64,000 bases of DNA, taken from an uncultured Lachnospiraceae bacterium (GTDB lineage Bacteria > Bacillota > Clostridia > Lachnospirales > Lachnospiraceae). The notes beneath the pieces were generated by a model. It was given only the letters and a program-made list of their open reading frames with translations, was not told the origin of the DNA and searched no databases. The position numbers and the translations under genes are program-made. The DNA is taken from assembly GCA_900319245.1 (NCBI GenBank), contig ONNQ01000002.1, forward strand, positions 1 through 64,000, written 5' to 3'. This document shows positions 6,190 to 14,399 of this stretch, piece by piece (positions within the stretch are counted from its first letter, which is position 1; each line of letters opens with the position of its first letter).

Positions 6190-9021
6190 TTATTTTTGCA
6201 ATACGCCGTCGGTGCCAAAGGTATAAGACGTTCCACCGATTGTGTGCTTGCCTGTAAACATCTTGCCGTAGGAGTCAAAATAGTACTTCTTGCCGTCAAT
6301 GGTCTGCCAGCCGGTCTTGGCGTAAAAGTCACCGGGCGTCAGATAGTAGGTCTGCCCATCGATGGTCTGCCAGCCTTCCAGAAGATAGCCCTTGTCAGGA
6401 CTCAGATAATACCATTTCTTCTGTTCTTTGACCCACTCCCAGCCGGTGTGCATATAGCCGGCGATCGGATCAAAATAGTACTTCTTGTTGTTGATGCGCT
6501 TCCAGCGAAGGTACATCTTGCCGTCGCTTGTGAAGTAATACTTGTTGCCCTGGATGGTCTTCCAGCCTGTCACACGCAGTCCGTTTCCGTTGAAATAGTA
6601 GATATCGCCGTTGATATTCTGGAAGCGGTTCGTCAGGAAGGAATTACCAACCTTGAACTTGTAGCTGCTGCCGGATTTTACCCAAACGCCGCTGGAGGCC
6701 GCGTTGTAGGAGGCACTGTTGTTGCTGGGAAGGCAGCTGAAGTGCACGATCTGTCTGGCCGTCTTGGGCGCGTTACTGATAATAACGCCTTTTCCGGCCG
6801 CGCATTCAACGACTTTGCCATTGCCCAAATAGATTGCCACATGACTGTTGCTGCCGGCGGTTCCTTTGCCGGTGCAGATCACGTCGCCGGGAGACGCCTT
6901 GCTGACGTCCGTACCGATGTTGACGCCGCCGGGATAGCGGCTTGGCTTGTTGCCCCACTCGTAGGAGTGGACGAAGTCCTCGACCAGTCCAAACTTATGA
7001 AGAACGTGGTATACGTACCATGAGCAGTCCGTCTTTCCGCCGGATTTCAGGTGCTTGTAGCGAAGACCATTCGGATCGTTGTTGGTGACGGAGGAAGCAT
7101 AATCGATCTTGCCGACAAAATAGGTTGCATAGGCCAGCATGTTATTCACAAATGCTGAATTCCGATTCGTGCTGTAGTCCAGCGTCATATCCTTATCTGT
7201 GCCCGCCGCCCAGGCCTTGGTCACCGTCGATGTCAGGTATGTATTGCTGTTCCAGACCACTTTGGTGCCGGGAGAAGCGGAGGAAGTCTGCGACGTCACC
7301 TGCGACGCGGCAGAAGGCGCCGTTCCGGTCGTGAGCTGTCCTTTATTATTGAAGGTATAGCTCTTGCCGTCGATGGTCTGTGTGCCGGTTACCATGACGC
7401 CGTCGGTGCCAAAATAGTAGGTCTTGGAGCCGATGGTCTTCCAACCGGTGATCATGAAGGCGCTCTGGGTATCGAAGTAATACTTCTCGCCGCCAATGGT
7501 CTGCCAGCCTGTCTTTGCATAGAACTCATCGGGCGTCAGATAGTATTTCTTGCCGCCGATGGTTCTCCATCCCTCGAGAAGGTATCCCTTGGAAGGACTC
7601 AGATAGTACCACGCGTTCTTTTCCTCGACCCACTCCCAGCCGGTGTGCATATGGCCGTCGACGGGATCGAAGAGATATTTCTTGCCGTTTACTCGCTTCC
7701 AGCGAAGCAGCATGCGTCCGTTCGAATCAAAGTAATAGGTCTTTTTATTAATGGTCTTAAAACCGGTCACGCGATAACCGCTGTTGTCAAAATAGTAGGT
7801 ATAGCTGCCGATCTTCTGGAACTTGTTCTTGGAATAGGTTCCATTTGTATTGCGGTATTTGTATCCGTTGCTGTCTTTAATAAACTTTGCCGTAAATTTA
7901 TAGCGTGTAGGCAGCGCTGTGACGGAATCCGCAGCAGACACTGTAGCGGCCGTTGCCTTCATAGCAGTTGTAATGTGATAGGGCAGCGCGTCGTTAAACT
8001 GGTATTTGACCTGGTTGACGACCTTTCCGGCACTGTTCTTGATGTTGGCTGTGACGGTCTTGAGGTTGCGCTCGCCGGCGACACTGATATGACCGGCTTT
8101 GACGGTGAATGTCAGCATGCCGTTATAGCGTGTGCTGTAGACGTTGCAGGTCTTTTGCAGGACACTGAGCGGTGTTTTGACCCAGCCGCCGCCGCAGGAA
8201 TCGGGATCGTCGCCGTTCCAGTTGTAGAAAGCAAAAGAGGGGTTGACTTTTTTGAGGAATGCGGATGTGTTGCTGGTGTTGCCGCCGTGGTGGTTCATCT
8301 TGAAGATGTCCGCCTTGATATTGATCCCGGCCTTGACAATCTGATTCTCGACTTCCTTCTCGATATCCCCACAGGTGAGGAAGGAGACACTGCCGGAAGT
8401 CACCTTGGTGACCAGGGAGTTATTGTTGATGTAATTGGCGTCATACTTACCGCTGTTATAGGTGCAGCCCCAGAGAACCTTCAAAGTGGCGTTTCCGACC
8501 TTGAAGCTGGATCCCTTCTTGAGATATACGATCTTGACGCCTTCGTCATTGGCGGCGCTGACAATCGCATTGTAGCCGGCCAGAAAGTCCTTGCAATAAT
8601 TGCTCTTCTGTGCGCCCTTTTTGATATAGGCGGGGTCCGGAAGATAGACAGTGCCCACATTAAAACGGGAATCCCTGATAATGGTAGGGATCTGGTGCAT
8701 ATGATCGTAATGATAGTGGGAAAGATAGATGTCAAAAGTATAGAAATGGTGATCATCCAGGTAGTTGATCAGCGTATCATACTTGTCCCGCAGATAGGTA
8801 TCCATCAGAAGGTTCTTGCCGCCGCTCGAGAGCATTGTGCTGTCTCCCCAGACAGAGTCATGACCGTAGTCGATCGGCGTGATCTGCATATTGCCGCTCG
8901 CCGCCTGTGTCGGCAGAACGGGAGAGAGGGACGTAAAGAGTAAAAGAATTCCCAGTAGGAATAAGAATAATGACCTGCGTATGCAGGAGCTCGAATGATG
9001 AACGTGTGTATTCGCGACCAT
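6190..9021 (-). CDS. secreted metallo-beta-lactamase-fold / choline-binding-repeat / NlpC-P60 fusion protein
   Basis: The 943-residue exported protein has four parts. A signal peptide (hydrophobic about 15-35, cleavage near TQAASG) comes first. A ComEC-like metallo-beta-lactamase domain follows (about 45-330), with HYHYDH at residues 102-107 and later CGDIEKE and NHHGG. Next is a block of YYFDSNGRML-type cell-wall-binding repeats (about 385-565). Then comes an NlpC/P60 peptidase (about 605-765), with KTDCSW giving nucleophile Cys666 and SNSHVAIYLGNG giving His727. A second block of wall-binding repeats ends the protein. GGAG lies 5 bases before the ATG. It is probably anchored non-covalently to wall polymers while cutting peptidoglycan peptides; the substrate of the MBL domain is unknown. 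It stands alone, 180 bases downstream of the next minus-strand gene. Domain calls are secure; the combined role is inferred. Confidence 0.88.
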   Translation of the reverse strand: MVANTHVHHSSSCIRRSLFLFLLGILLLFTSLSPVLPTQAASGNMQITPIDYGHDSVWGDSTMLSSGGKNLLMDTYLRDKYDTLINYLDDHHFYTFDIYLSHYHYDHMHQIPTIIRDSRFNVGTVYLPDPAYIKKGAQKSNYCKDFLAGYNAIVSAANDEGVKIVYLKKGSSFKVGNATLKVLWGCTYNSGKYDANYINNNSLVTKVTSGSVSFLTCGDIEKEVENQIVKAGINIKADIFKMNHHGGNTSNTSAFLKKVNPSFAFYNWNGDDPDSCGGGWVKTPLSVLQKTCNVYSTRYNGMLTFTVKAGHISVAGERNLKTVTANIKNSAGKVVNQVKYQFNDALPYHITTAMKATAATVSAADSVTALPTRYKFTAKFIKDSNGYKYRNTNGTYSKNKFQKIGSYTYYFDNSGYRVTGFKTINKKTYYFDSNGRMLLRWKRVNGKKYLFDPVDGHMHTGWEWVEEKNAWYYLSPSKGYLLEGWRTIGGKKYYLTPDEFYAKTGWQTIGGEKYYFDTQSAFMITGWKTIGSKTYYFGTDGVMVTGTQTIDGKSYTFNNKGQLTTGTAPSAASQVTSQTSSASPGTKVVWNSNTYLTSTVTKAWAAGTDKDMTLDYSTNRNSAFVNNMLAYATYFVGKIDYASSVTNNDPNGLRYKHLKSGGKTDCSWYVYHVLHKFGLVEDFVHSYEWGNKPSRYPGGVNIGTDVSKASPGDVICTGKGTAGSNSHVAIYLGNGKVVECAAGKGVIISNAPKTARQIVHFSCLPSNNSASYNAASSGVWVKSGSSYKFKVGNSFLTNRFQNINGDIYYFNGNGLRVTGWKTIQGNKYYFTSDGKMYLRWKRINNKKYYFDPIAGYMHTGWEWVKEQKKWYYLSPDKGYLLEGWQTIDGQTYYLTPGDFYAKTGWQTIDGKKYYFDSYGKMFTGKHTIGGTSYTFGTDGVLQK

Positions 9022-9202
9022 AGTTACTCCTATATGCCTCTTGTTTCATCGTAAAAGAGGCGTGATTAAGCATCATAAACTCGTACCACGATAAGGATAA
9101 CATATAGTTACGAAATTGTTAACTAAAAATTAAATAAAATTCAATATAGATGTAATAAATGTCAAAATATATACAAATATATTACGTTATGAAGCCCAAT
9201 GC
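9022..9202. other. AT-rich intergenic region upstream of the MBL/NlpC-P60 gene
   Basis: These 181 bases are clearly richer in A and T than the surroundings and must hold the minus-strand promoter of the 943-residue protein. Several -10-like and -35-like hexamers occur but none pairs at good spacing, so no promoter is called. No small gene is visible. Confidence 0.4.
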
Positions 9203-9628
9203 CTACTGTGTGTCCGCTTGAGGTCGCACAAACAGACCTGCTGCATACAGCACAGCGCCAATGCCCAGCAGGATCCATCCGGCGACCATCATCCAATGCT
9301 GGTATATAGAGGCGTTGCCGGCGATCTCAAAAACGCCGCGCAGGAGACTGCTGACTGTCAGCGCCGCGGTTCCCGTGTGCCAAAATAGCGTGGACAAAAG
9401 ACTGGGCCCCGGGATGGCCGACACCAGATACAGGACGCAGGCGGGCAGTGCCACAAGACATAAAGGCCATGCAAACATGTAGGTCATAAAGGGAGAGTGC
9501 ACGCCGTGGGAAAACACATTATAAATAAGATAAAAGACAAAGCAAAACGCAGAGATGCAAAGGGCGGTCAGCGCCGTCCTGCGGAGTGCGCCGCGGTCTT
9601 TTTCACTCACCAATATAGACAATATCAC
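9203..9628 (-). CDS. small polytopic membrane protein of unknown function
   Basis: I do not recognise this 141-residue protein. It has four hydrophobic segments (roughly residues 20-42, 50-70, 80-98 and 112-133 after a short basic N terminus), so it is an integral membrane protein. The frame is open farther upstream, but AAAGGAG (9634-9640) lies 5 bases before the GTG at 9626-9628; a second GTG at 9608-9610 is possible. It overlaps the end of the preceding NAGPA-type gene by 26 bases, so the two are co-transcribed and probably translationally coupled. Its role is likely tied to the surface glycan functions of that operon. Confidence 0.65.
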   Translation of the reverse strand: MILSILVSEKDRGALRRTALTALCISAFCFVFYLIYNVFSHGVHSPFMTYMFAWPLCLVALPACVLYLVSAIPGPSLLSTLFWHTGTAALTVSSLLRGVFEIAGNASIYQHWMMVAGWILLGIGAVLYAAGLFVRPQADTQ

Positions 9629-10607
9629 TGATACTCCTTTCCGTGATCTTTTCCCCGAAAGTCGTCGGTTTGTTGAGAACGCGTCCGTTGAACCAGATCG
9701 TAGAGGATCCGCCGCCATCCAGATTATAGGCCGTCGTGCAGCCAAGATCCTGCATCAGCTGCGCAAGTTCAAGAAGAGACAGGCCCACACTTTCCTCCGT
9801 TCTACCATCAGAGACAACAAATACATAGTGAAGAGGCGCAATCTGCCCAATCGAAGTGCGGGGGTTGGTGACCTGGGCGCGTTCCACTTCATCGCCTTCT
9901 CGGACTGTGATTTCTCCGTCAATCAAAAGGCCCGGTCCAAAGGAAAAGATATCCCGGGCGCCCATATCTGCCATATCCTGCGCCGAATAATCCACTTCTG
10001 CCAGGATTTCCAGTGTTCCATCCGCCATGATACACAGATCTTCCTGGTCCTGGTCATAGGCGGCCAGATCGCGGTATAAATAGCCGCCTCGCATGACATA
10101 TCCCGCGTCGCGGAATCCATAATAATCGCCGTTAATAGCAAGAACCGCGTTGTTGGCCTCGGCAATCGAGGAGGTCGTATTCGTCAGATTGCGTCCAAAT
10201 GCATCGCCTGCAAGGGCGGTTTGGAGAAGGTCGGGATTATCCACGACGATATCCGCGATATAGATATCGGTGTCCAGCCTTCGCATAGTGCGGATCTGTA
10301 TCGATATATGGCCGTCCTCATAGGAGGTATCCGTGATGACCGGCTCGGTCAAAACATTCTCCTCGTCGCCTGCATCGTCTGCGATGCCGGGATCCTCTGT
10401 CTGAGAAGTGGAGAGGCCGGAAGCGATCTCATTCGTCTCGGACCTATGAATGATATCTCTGGGGATCACAAATGCGTCGAGCAGCGTCCAAATTGTCCAC
10501 AGGACAAGGATGATGGACGCCGCGATCCGCCAGATTCTTCGCACCTTGCGCCTGAAAACCAAAGAATCAGCATGGTGCCCGCTGATTTGTCTATTTGTTT
10601 TACTCAT
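9603..10607 (-). CDS. membrane-anchored phosphodiester glycosidase (NAGPA/DUF2233 family)
   Basis: The family includes the human uncovering enzyme that removes GlcNAc from phosphodiesters and bacterial wall-associated proteins. The 334-residue protein has a basic cytoplasmic N terminus, one membrane anchor (about residues 28-50), an acidic Ser/Thr/Glu linker to about 95, and the catalytic domain beyond. Family marks are EANNAVLAINGDYYGFRDAG near 155, FSFGPGLLIDGE, NPRTSIGQ and YNLDGGGSSTIWFNGRVLNKP near 300. The active domain would lie outside the membrane. No strong ribosome binding site precedes the ATG. It sits between a GT2 gene (37 bases upstream) and a small membrane protein. The natural substrate cannot be told. 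Confidence 0.85.
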   Translation of the reverse strand: MSKTNRQISGHHADSLVFRRKVRRIWRIAASIILVLWTIWTLLDAFVIPRDIIHRSETNEIASGLSTSQTEDPGIADDAGDEENVLTEPVITDTSYEDGHISIQIRTMRRLDTDIYIADIVVDNPDLLQTALAGDAFGRNLTNTTSSIAEANNAVLAINGDYYGFRDAGYVMRGGYLYRDLAAYDQDQEDLCIMADGTLEILAEVDYSAQDMADMGARDIFSFGPGLLIDGEITVREGDEVERAQVTNPRTSIGQIAPLHYVFVVSDGRTEESVGLSLLELAQLMQDLGCTTAYNLDGGGSSTIWFNGRVLNKPTTFGEKITERSISDIVYIGE

Positions 10608-10644
10608 GTTGATCAGTACTACCTATCGAAAAAACAGCGCAGCG

Positions 10645-11406
10645 TCAGTCCTTGGACATGCGAATGACAATGTCTGCCGCAATTGCGATCAGTCCTGCGG
10701 CGGCAAGTCCAAGCCCCGCCTTTTTCAAAGGCTCCTTATATATAAGGAAAGAATCACGAACAGGGCGGAAGTGAGAGCTCTCGTTGTCATCCTCATACAC
10801 CGTCTCAATGGGGAGCATGATCAGAGGCGCGCGCTTCACCGCTTCTGTCAAAAAATTCATCTCATAGTCATAGCGGTCGCCCTTTACGCGCAGTGCGAGC
10901 GGAATGAGGGACACAGGAATGCCGCGAAGGCCCGTTTGCGTGTCTTTACAGGATACGCCTGTGGCGGCCTTAAAGAAGGCCGACGTGATGCGATTGCCCA
11001 TTCTGCTTCTAGGCGGTACGTTTTCTTTGTCAAAATCGCGAACTCCCAGAACAAGATGATCGGGATAGGTATCCATGGCGTCCGCAATTCGCACGATATC
11101 CTGCGCCAGATGCTGCCCATCCGCGTCTGCTGTGATGATATTGATTTTTTGGCCAAACTGATGGACCGCTTTTTCGATTCCGGTCCGCAGTGCGGCGCCC
11201 TTTCCCATATTATGTTCGTGATGGACGATGGTGCAGCCCAGCTCTTCCGCGCGGTAGAAAATCGGCGTGTATTCGCTGCCGCTGCCATCATCGGCCAGTA
11301 CAATTCTGATAAGGCCCGTGTTTTCGAGGGTTTCTACAAGTTCTAACAGTCTGTGATCCGGTTTATAGGCCGGTATGCAGACAACATGATTGATAACAGT
11401 ATTCAT
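10645..11406 (-). CDS. glycosyltransferase family 2 protein with C-terminal membrane segment
   Basis: This GT-A fold transferase uses a nucleotide sugar, probably with a polyprenyl phosphate or glycan acceptor at the inner face of the membrane. The 253-residue form begins MNTVINHVVCIPAYKP; the nucleotide-binding VLADDGSGS, NMGKGAALRTGIE and the metal-binding TADADGQH (about residue 90) follow, in the dolichol-phosphate-mannose-synthase-like pattern. A hydrophobic stretch near the end (LGLAAAGLIAIAADIVI) can anchor it. An ATG 39 bases upstream (11443-11445) has no good ribosome binding site, whereas AAAGGAG (11419-11425) serves the chosen ATG with a rather long 12-base gap. It is the first gene of a three-gene minus-strand operon. 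Confidence 0.82.
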   Translation of the reverse strand: MNTVINHVVCIPAYKPDHRLLELVETLENTGLIRIVLADDGSGSEYTPIFYRAEELGCTIVHHEHNMGKGAALRTGIEKAVHQFGQKINIITADADGQHLAQDIVRIADAMDTYPDHLVLGVRDFDKENVPPRSRMGNRITSAFFKAATGVSCKDTQTGLRGIPVSLIPLALRVKGDRYDYEMNFLTEAVKRAPLIMLPIETVYEDDNESSHFRPVRDSFLIYKEPLKKAGLGLAAAGLIAIAADIVIRMSKD

Positions 11407-11468
11407 ATAGAGTAGACACTCCTTTCTGACGTATTCGGGAATCATGCGCCTTGCAGCAGGCGTCTTAC

Positions 11469-11490
11469 AATAGGATTCCGGAATCCTATT
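11469..11490. promoter_or_regulatory. perfect 22-bp palindrome, likely operator of the GT2 operon
   Basis: AATAGGATTCC is followed directly by its exact complement GGAATCCTATT. The palindrome overlaps the minus-strand -10 box (TATAAT, 11493-11488) and the expected transcription start, a classic position for a dimeric repressor. Confidence 0.55.
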
Positions 11491-11519
11491 ATAGCGTATT
11501 TGCCATAAAAGAAAATCAA
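11488..11519 (-). promoter_or_regulatory. probable promoter of the GT2 operon
   Basis: On the minus strand a perfect TATAAT is preceded by TTGATT, but with a 20-base spacer, longer than ideal. It lies about 80 bases before the GT2 start codon. Confidence 0.4.
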
Positions 11520-11545
11520 TTTAAAGTGACAATTTTGTGAAGTCC

Positions 11546-11574
11546 TTTATTATAGAGAATTCTTTTGCTATAAT
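11546..11574 (+). promoter_or_regulatory. probable promoter of the class A PBP gene
   Basis: A perfect TATAAT at 11569-11574, preceded at 17 bases by the poor -35 TTTATT, lies 42 bases before the start codon. Confidence 0.45.
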
Positions 11575-11615
11575 ACAGAGATGAATTTGGATTCAGAAAG
11601 GAAAAGGTTCACTAT

Positions 11616-14132
11616 ATGAATTTTGGTAGAAGAGGAATACGCAACAGGCAGGAGTATCTTGCCTCGAAGAGCCGCAAGCGCCTCAAAAAGGTCATGCTTG
11701 GCGCCGGACAGCTTCTGCTGGTCGCCTTTATAGGTCTTGGCGTGATCGGGGCGGCGCTGGGACTGGGTGTTTTTCGCGGCGTGATCGACAGTGCTCCGAG
11801 CCAGACAGTCATCGACGTCAGTCCCAAAGGCTTTTCTTCCTTTGTATATGATGCCAAGAACAATCAGGTGGCCAAGCTTGTGTCGGCAGACTCCAACCGA
11901 ATCCCGGTTTCCGGCGATATGATCACAGAGAATCTGGCGCACGCGTTTGTTGCAATCGAGGATGAGCGCTTTTACGAGCATAAGGGCATTGACGCACCCG
12001 GCATTTTGAGAGCTGCCGTGATCGGCGTGACGACCGGTCATTTCTCGGAGGGCGCAAGTACCATCACACAGCAGCTGATCAAGAATAATGTCTTTACGTC
12101 CTGGACCAATGAGACGAGCGTGGAGAGGATCAAGAGAAAGCTGCAGGAACAGTACCTGGCCATTGAACTTGAGAAGACCATGAGTAAGGACACAATCCTT
12201 CTCAACTACCTCAATACGATCAACCTGGGCCATGGTACGCTCGGCGTAGAAGCGGCGTCCCAGCGCTATTTTGACAAGCACTGCGATGAGCTGACTGTAT
12301 CAGAATGTGCTGTACTGGCCAGTATCCCGCAGAACCCCACGCAGTTCGACCCGATCATCTATCCGGAGCAGAACAAGCAGAGAAGAGAAGTGGTTCTCAA
12401 CTACATGCTCAATCAGGGCTATATTGACAACGAACAGCTGGCCAAGGCGGAAGAGGACGACGTCTACACCAGAATACAGGAAGTCAACATCAAGAAGCAG
12501 GTCGAGGACAATAAGATCAACTCCTACTTTGTCGATGCGCTGCAGACACAGATTCTGCAGGATTTGCAGGATGACGCAGGAAAGACGGAAGAAGAAGCCT
12601 ATGCACTTCTTTACAGCGGCGGCCTTAAGATCTACTCCACACTGGATCCTGACATTCAGGCAATCTGCGACCGGGAGTGCAGTGAGGATTCCGGCAACTT
12701 CCCTGAGAACGTCAAGTATATCCTCAGTTACAAACTCTCTGTCATCAACGAAGACGGCACGACGTCCAACTATGACAGCAACTCGCTGGCCAACTGGCTG
12801 GCAGAGCAGGATTGGGATGCGGACCTTATGTACAGCTCCAAGGATAACGCCTACAGCGATATCGAGGACTTCAGAAATTCGGTCATCAAGGATCCCAAGA
12901 AGCAGAAATATACAGAGAGCGTAAACCTGGCGCCCCAGCCTGAGATCTCCCTGACCATCGAGGACCAGCACAACGGACATGTGCTTGCCATGGTCGGCGG
13001 ACGAGGTGACAAGGAAGCGAACAGAACGCTCAACAGAGCGACCGATACGCTTCGTCAGCCCGGATCCACCTTCAAGGTCATCACGACCTACGCGCCTGCG
13101 TTGGATACAGGGGATTACACGCTCGCTTCTTCCGTTGTCGATGAGCCTTACAGCTATAAGAGCGGCGTGCCGGTCCGCAACTGGTACAAAGGATACAGAG
13201 GACTGTCCACAGTCAGACAGGGTATCGTGCAGTCCATGAACATTGTGACTGTCAAGGTGCTCTCCGATATCGGTCCCAGACTGGGATATGACTATGCTGA
13301 GAAATTCGGTATTTCCACTCTGGTGGACGGCGTCGAGATCAACGGCAGTACATTCACGGACGTCAACGAGACTTTGGCGCTCGGCGGTATCACCTATGGC
13401 GTCAAGAACATCGAGCTGAATGCAGCGTATGCGACAATTGCCAACGGCGGCTTCTACATCGAGCCCAAGATGTATACAGAAGTCTACGACCACGAAGGAA
13501 ATCTCCTCCTGGACAGCTCCAAGACGGCGGCCGGAAGGCGTGTTCTTAAGGAAAGAACGGCATGGCTTCTGACTAATGCCATGGAAGATGTTGTGGAGGA
13601 AGGCACAGGAAGAAGTGCGGACTTCCCCACTACTAAGGTAGCCGGTAAGACCGGAACCACTTCTGACGAGAACGATGTATGGTTCTGCGGTTACACGCCC
13701 ACTTATACAGCGACAGTCTGGGCCGGCTACGACAACAACGTCGACCTGACGACGTCGGAAGAGCAGAATCTTGCCAAGACAATCTGGAGAGAGGTCATGG
13801 AAGACCTTCCCGGAAACCAGGAATGGCAGGAATTTGAAGAACCTGACGGAATCGTCCGCAGAACCGTTTGTAAGGTCTCCGGACAGGCACCTTTCAGCGG
13901 CGTTTGCCCCGCTGTCACGGAGTATTTTGACGAAGATACTGAATTTGACAGCGAAAACTATTGCGATTACCATTACGAGGAGTACCTCGAGATGAAGCGC
14001 AGGGAAGAGGAAGAGCGCAAGCGCAAAGAAGAAGAAGCCAAGAAGAAGGCGGAAGCCGAGGCCAAGAAGAAGGCGCAGGAAGCTGCCAAGAAGAAAGCGG
14101 CAAAAAAGAAAAAGACTGACGATTCAAATTGA
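11616..14132 (+). CDS. class A penicillin-binding protein (PBP1A family)
   Basis: This bifunctional peptidoglycan synthase polymerises lipid II glycans and cross-links stem peptides on the outer face of the membrane. The 838-residue protein has a basic cytoplasmic tail and a membrane anchor (about 30-55). The GT51 transglycosylase domain shows EDERFYEHKGID near 115 and GASTITQQLIKN near 145. The transpeptidase domain shows GSTFK near 482 (SxxK serine), SMN near 539 and KTGTT near 678. After the catalytic part comes VCKVSGQAPFSGVCP, then about 45 residues made almost only of Lys, Glu, Arg and Ala, which would lie outside and is unusual. GAAAGGAAAAGG precedes the ATG. It is a single gene followed by tRNA-Thr. 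Family assignment is firm; a pbp or mrc symbol would be arbitrary. Confidence 0.94.
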   Translation: MNFGRRGIRNRQEYLASKSRKRLKKVMLGAGQLLLVAFIGLGVIGAALGLGVFRGVIDSAPSQTVIDVSPKGFSSFVYDAKNNQVAKLVSADSNRIPVSGDMITENLAHAFVAIEDERFYEHKGIDAPGILRAAVIGVTTGHFSEGASTITQQLIKNNVFTSWTNETSVERIKRKLQEQYLAIELEKTMSKDTILLNYLNTINLGHGTLGVEAASQRYFDKHCDELTVSECAVLASIPQNPTQFDPIIYPEQNKQRREVVLNYMLNQGYIDNEQLAKAEEDDVYTRIQEVNIKKQVEDNKINSYFVDALQTQILQDLQDDAGKTEEEAYALLYSGGLKIYSTLDPDIQAICDRECSEDSGNFPENVKYILSYKLSVINEDGTTSNYDSNSLANWLAEQDWDADLMYSSKDNAYSDIEDFRNSVIKDPKKQKYTESVNLAPQPEISLTIEDQHNGHVLAMVGGRGDKEANRTLNRATDTLRQPGSTFKVITTYAPALDTGDYTLASSVVDEPYSYKSGVPVRNWYKGYRGLSTVRQGIVQSMNIVTVKVLSDIGPRLGYDYAEKFGISTLVDGVEINGSTFTDVNETLALGGITYGVKNIELNAAYATIANGGFYIEPKMYTEVYDHEGNLLLDSSKTAAGRRVLKERTAWLLTNAMEDVVEEGTGRSADFPTTKVAGKTGTTSDENDVWFCGYTPTYTATVWAGYDNNVDLTTSEEQNLAKTIWREVMEDLPGNQEWQEFEEPDGIVRRTVCKVSGQAPFSGVCPAVTEYFDEDTEFDSENYCDYHYEEYLEMKRREEEERKRKEEEAKKKAEAEAKKKAQEAAKKKAAKKKKTDDSN

Positions 14133-14140
14133 TTTTAGAT

Positions 14141-14169
14141 TTGACAATGACATACCGCTGTGCTATTAT
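14141..14169 (+). promoter_or_regulatory. promoter of tRNA-Thr
   Basis: A consensus TTGACA, a 17-base spacer and TATTAT lie 29 bases upstream of the mature tRNA end. Confidence 0.85.
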
Positions 14170-14198
14170 ACATTTGTTGTCGCGAAGACAGCAAATAT

Positions 14199-14271
14199 GC
14201 TGGCATAGCACAGTCGGTAGTGCGTCGCATTGGTAGTGCGGAGGTCACGAGTTCGATTCTCGTTGCCAGCT
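14199..14271 (+). tRNA. tRNA-Thr (anticodon GGT)
   Basis: The cloverleaf folds fully: acceptor GCTGGCA with TGCCAGC, D stem GCAC/GTGC, anticodon stem TCGCA/TGCGG with loop TTGGTAG (anticodon GGT at 14232-14234), a 5-base variable loop, and T stem ACGAG/CTCGT with loop TTCGATT. Discriminator base T; the CCA end is not encoded and must be added. It has its own promoter and terminator. Confidence 0.95.
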
Positions 14272-14276
14272 CTTAC

Positions 14277-14316
14277 AAACCCGAAAGCGTTTATAATAAA
14301 GCGCTTTCGGGTTTTT
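14277..14316 (+). terminator. terminator of tRNA-Thr
   Basis: A 13-bp perfect stem (AAACCCGAAAGCG with CGCTTTCGGGTTT) and an A/T-rich loop are followed by T residues, directly after the tRNA. Confidence 0.92.
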
Positions 14317-14399
14317 GCATCTTAGGCATCTTAGGGTTACCCCTATGCGATGAGGGATGCTCATGCGTACGGGCGAAGTGGAGCGACAGGGAGGTCCGG

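Noticed and set aside
6175-7023. plus-strand frames (also 7645-8943) opposite the MBL/NlpC-P60 gene
   Set aside because: The minus-strand frame has a signal peptide and three recognisable domains; the plus frames are repeat-driven shadows.
6190-11406. horizontally acquired island or prophage remnant
   Set aside because: The block is oppositely oriented and has a surface theme, but there is no integrase, attachment repeat, tRNA edge or obvious base-composition change within the genes; only the gap at 9022-9202 is AT-rich.
12300-13973. 557-codon minus-strand frame opposite the PBP gene
   Set aside because: It is antisense to intact transpeptidase motifs, with no start signal.
14199-14271. tRNA-Ala or a tRNA with anticodon from TGGTA read otherwise
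   Set aside because: With the full cloverleaf the loop is TTGGTAG, so the anticodon is GGT, which is Thr.
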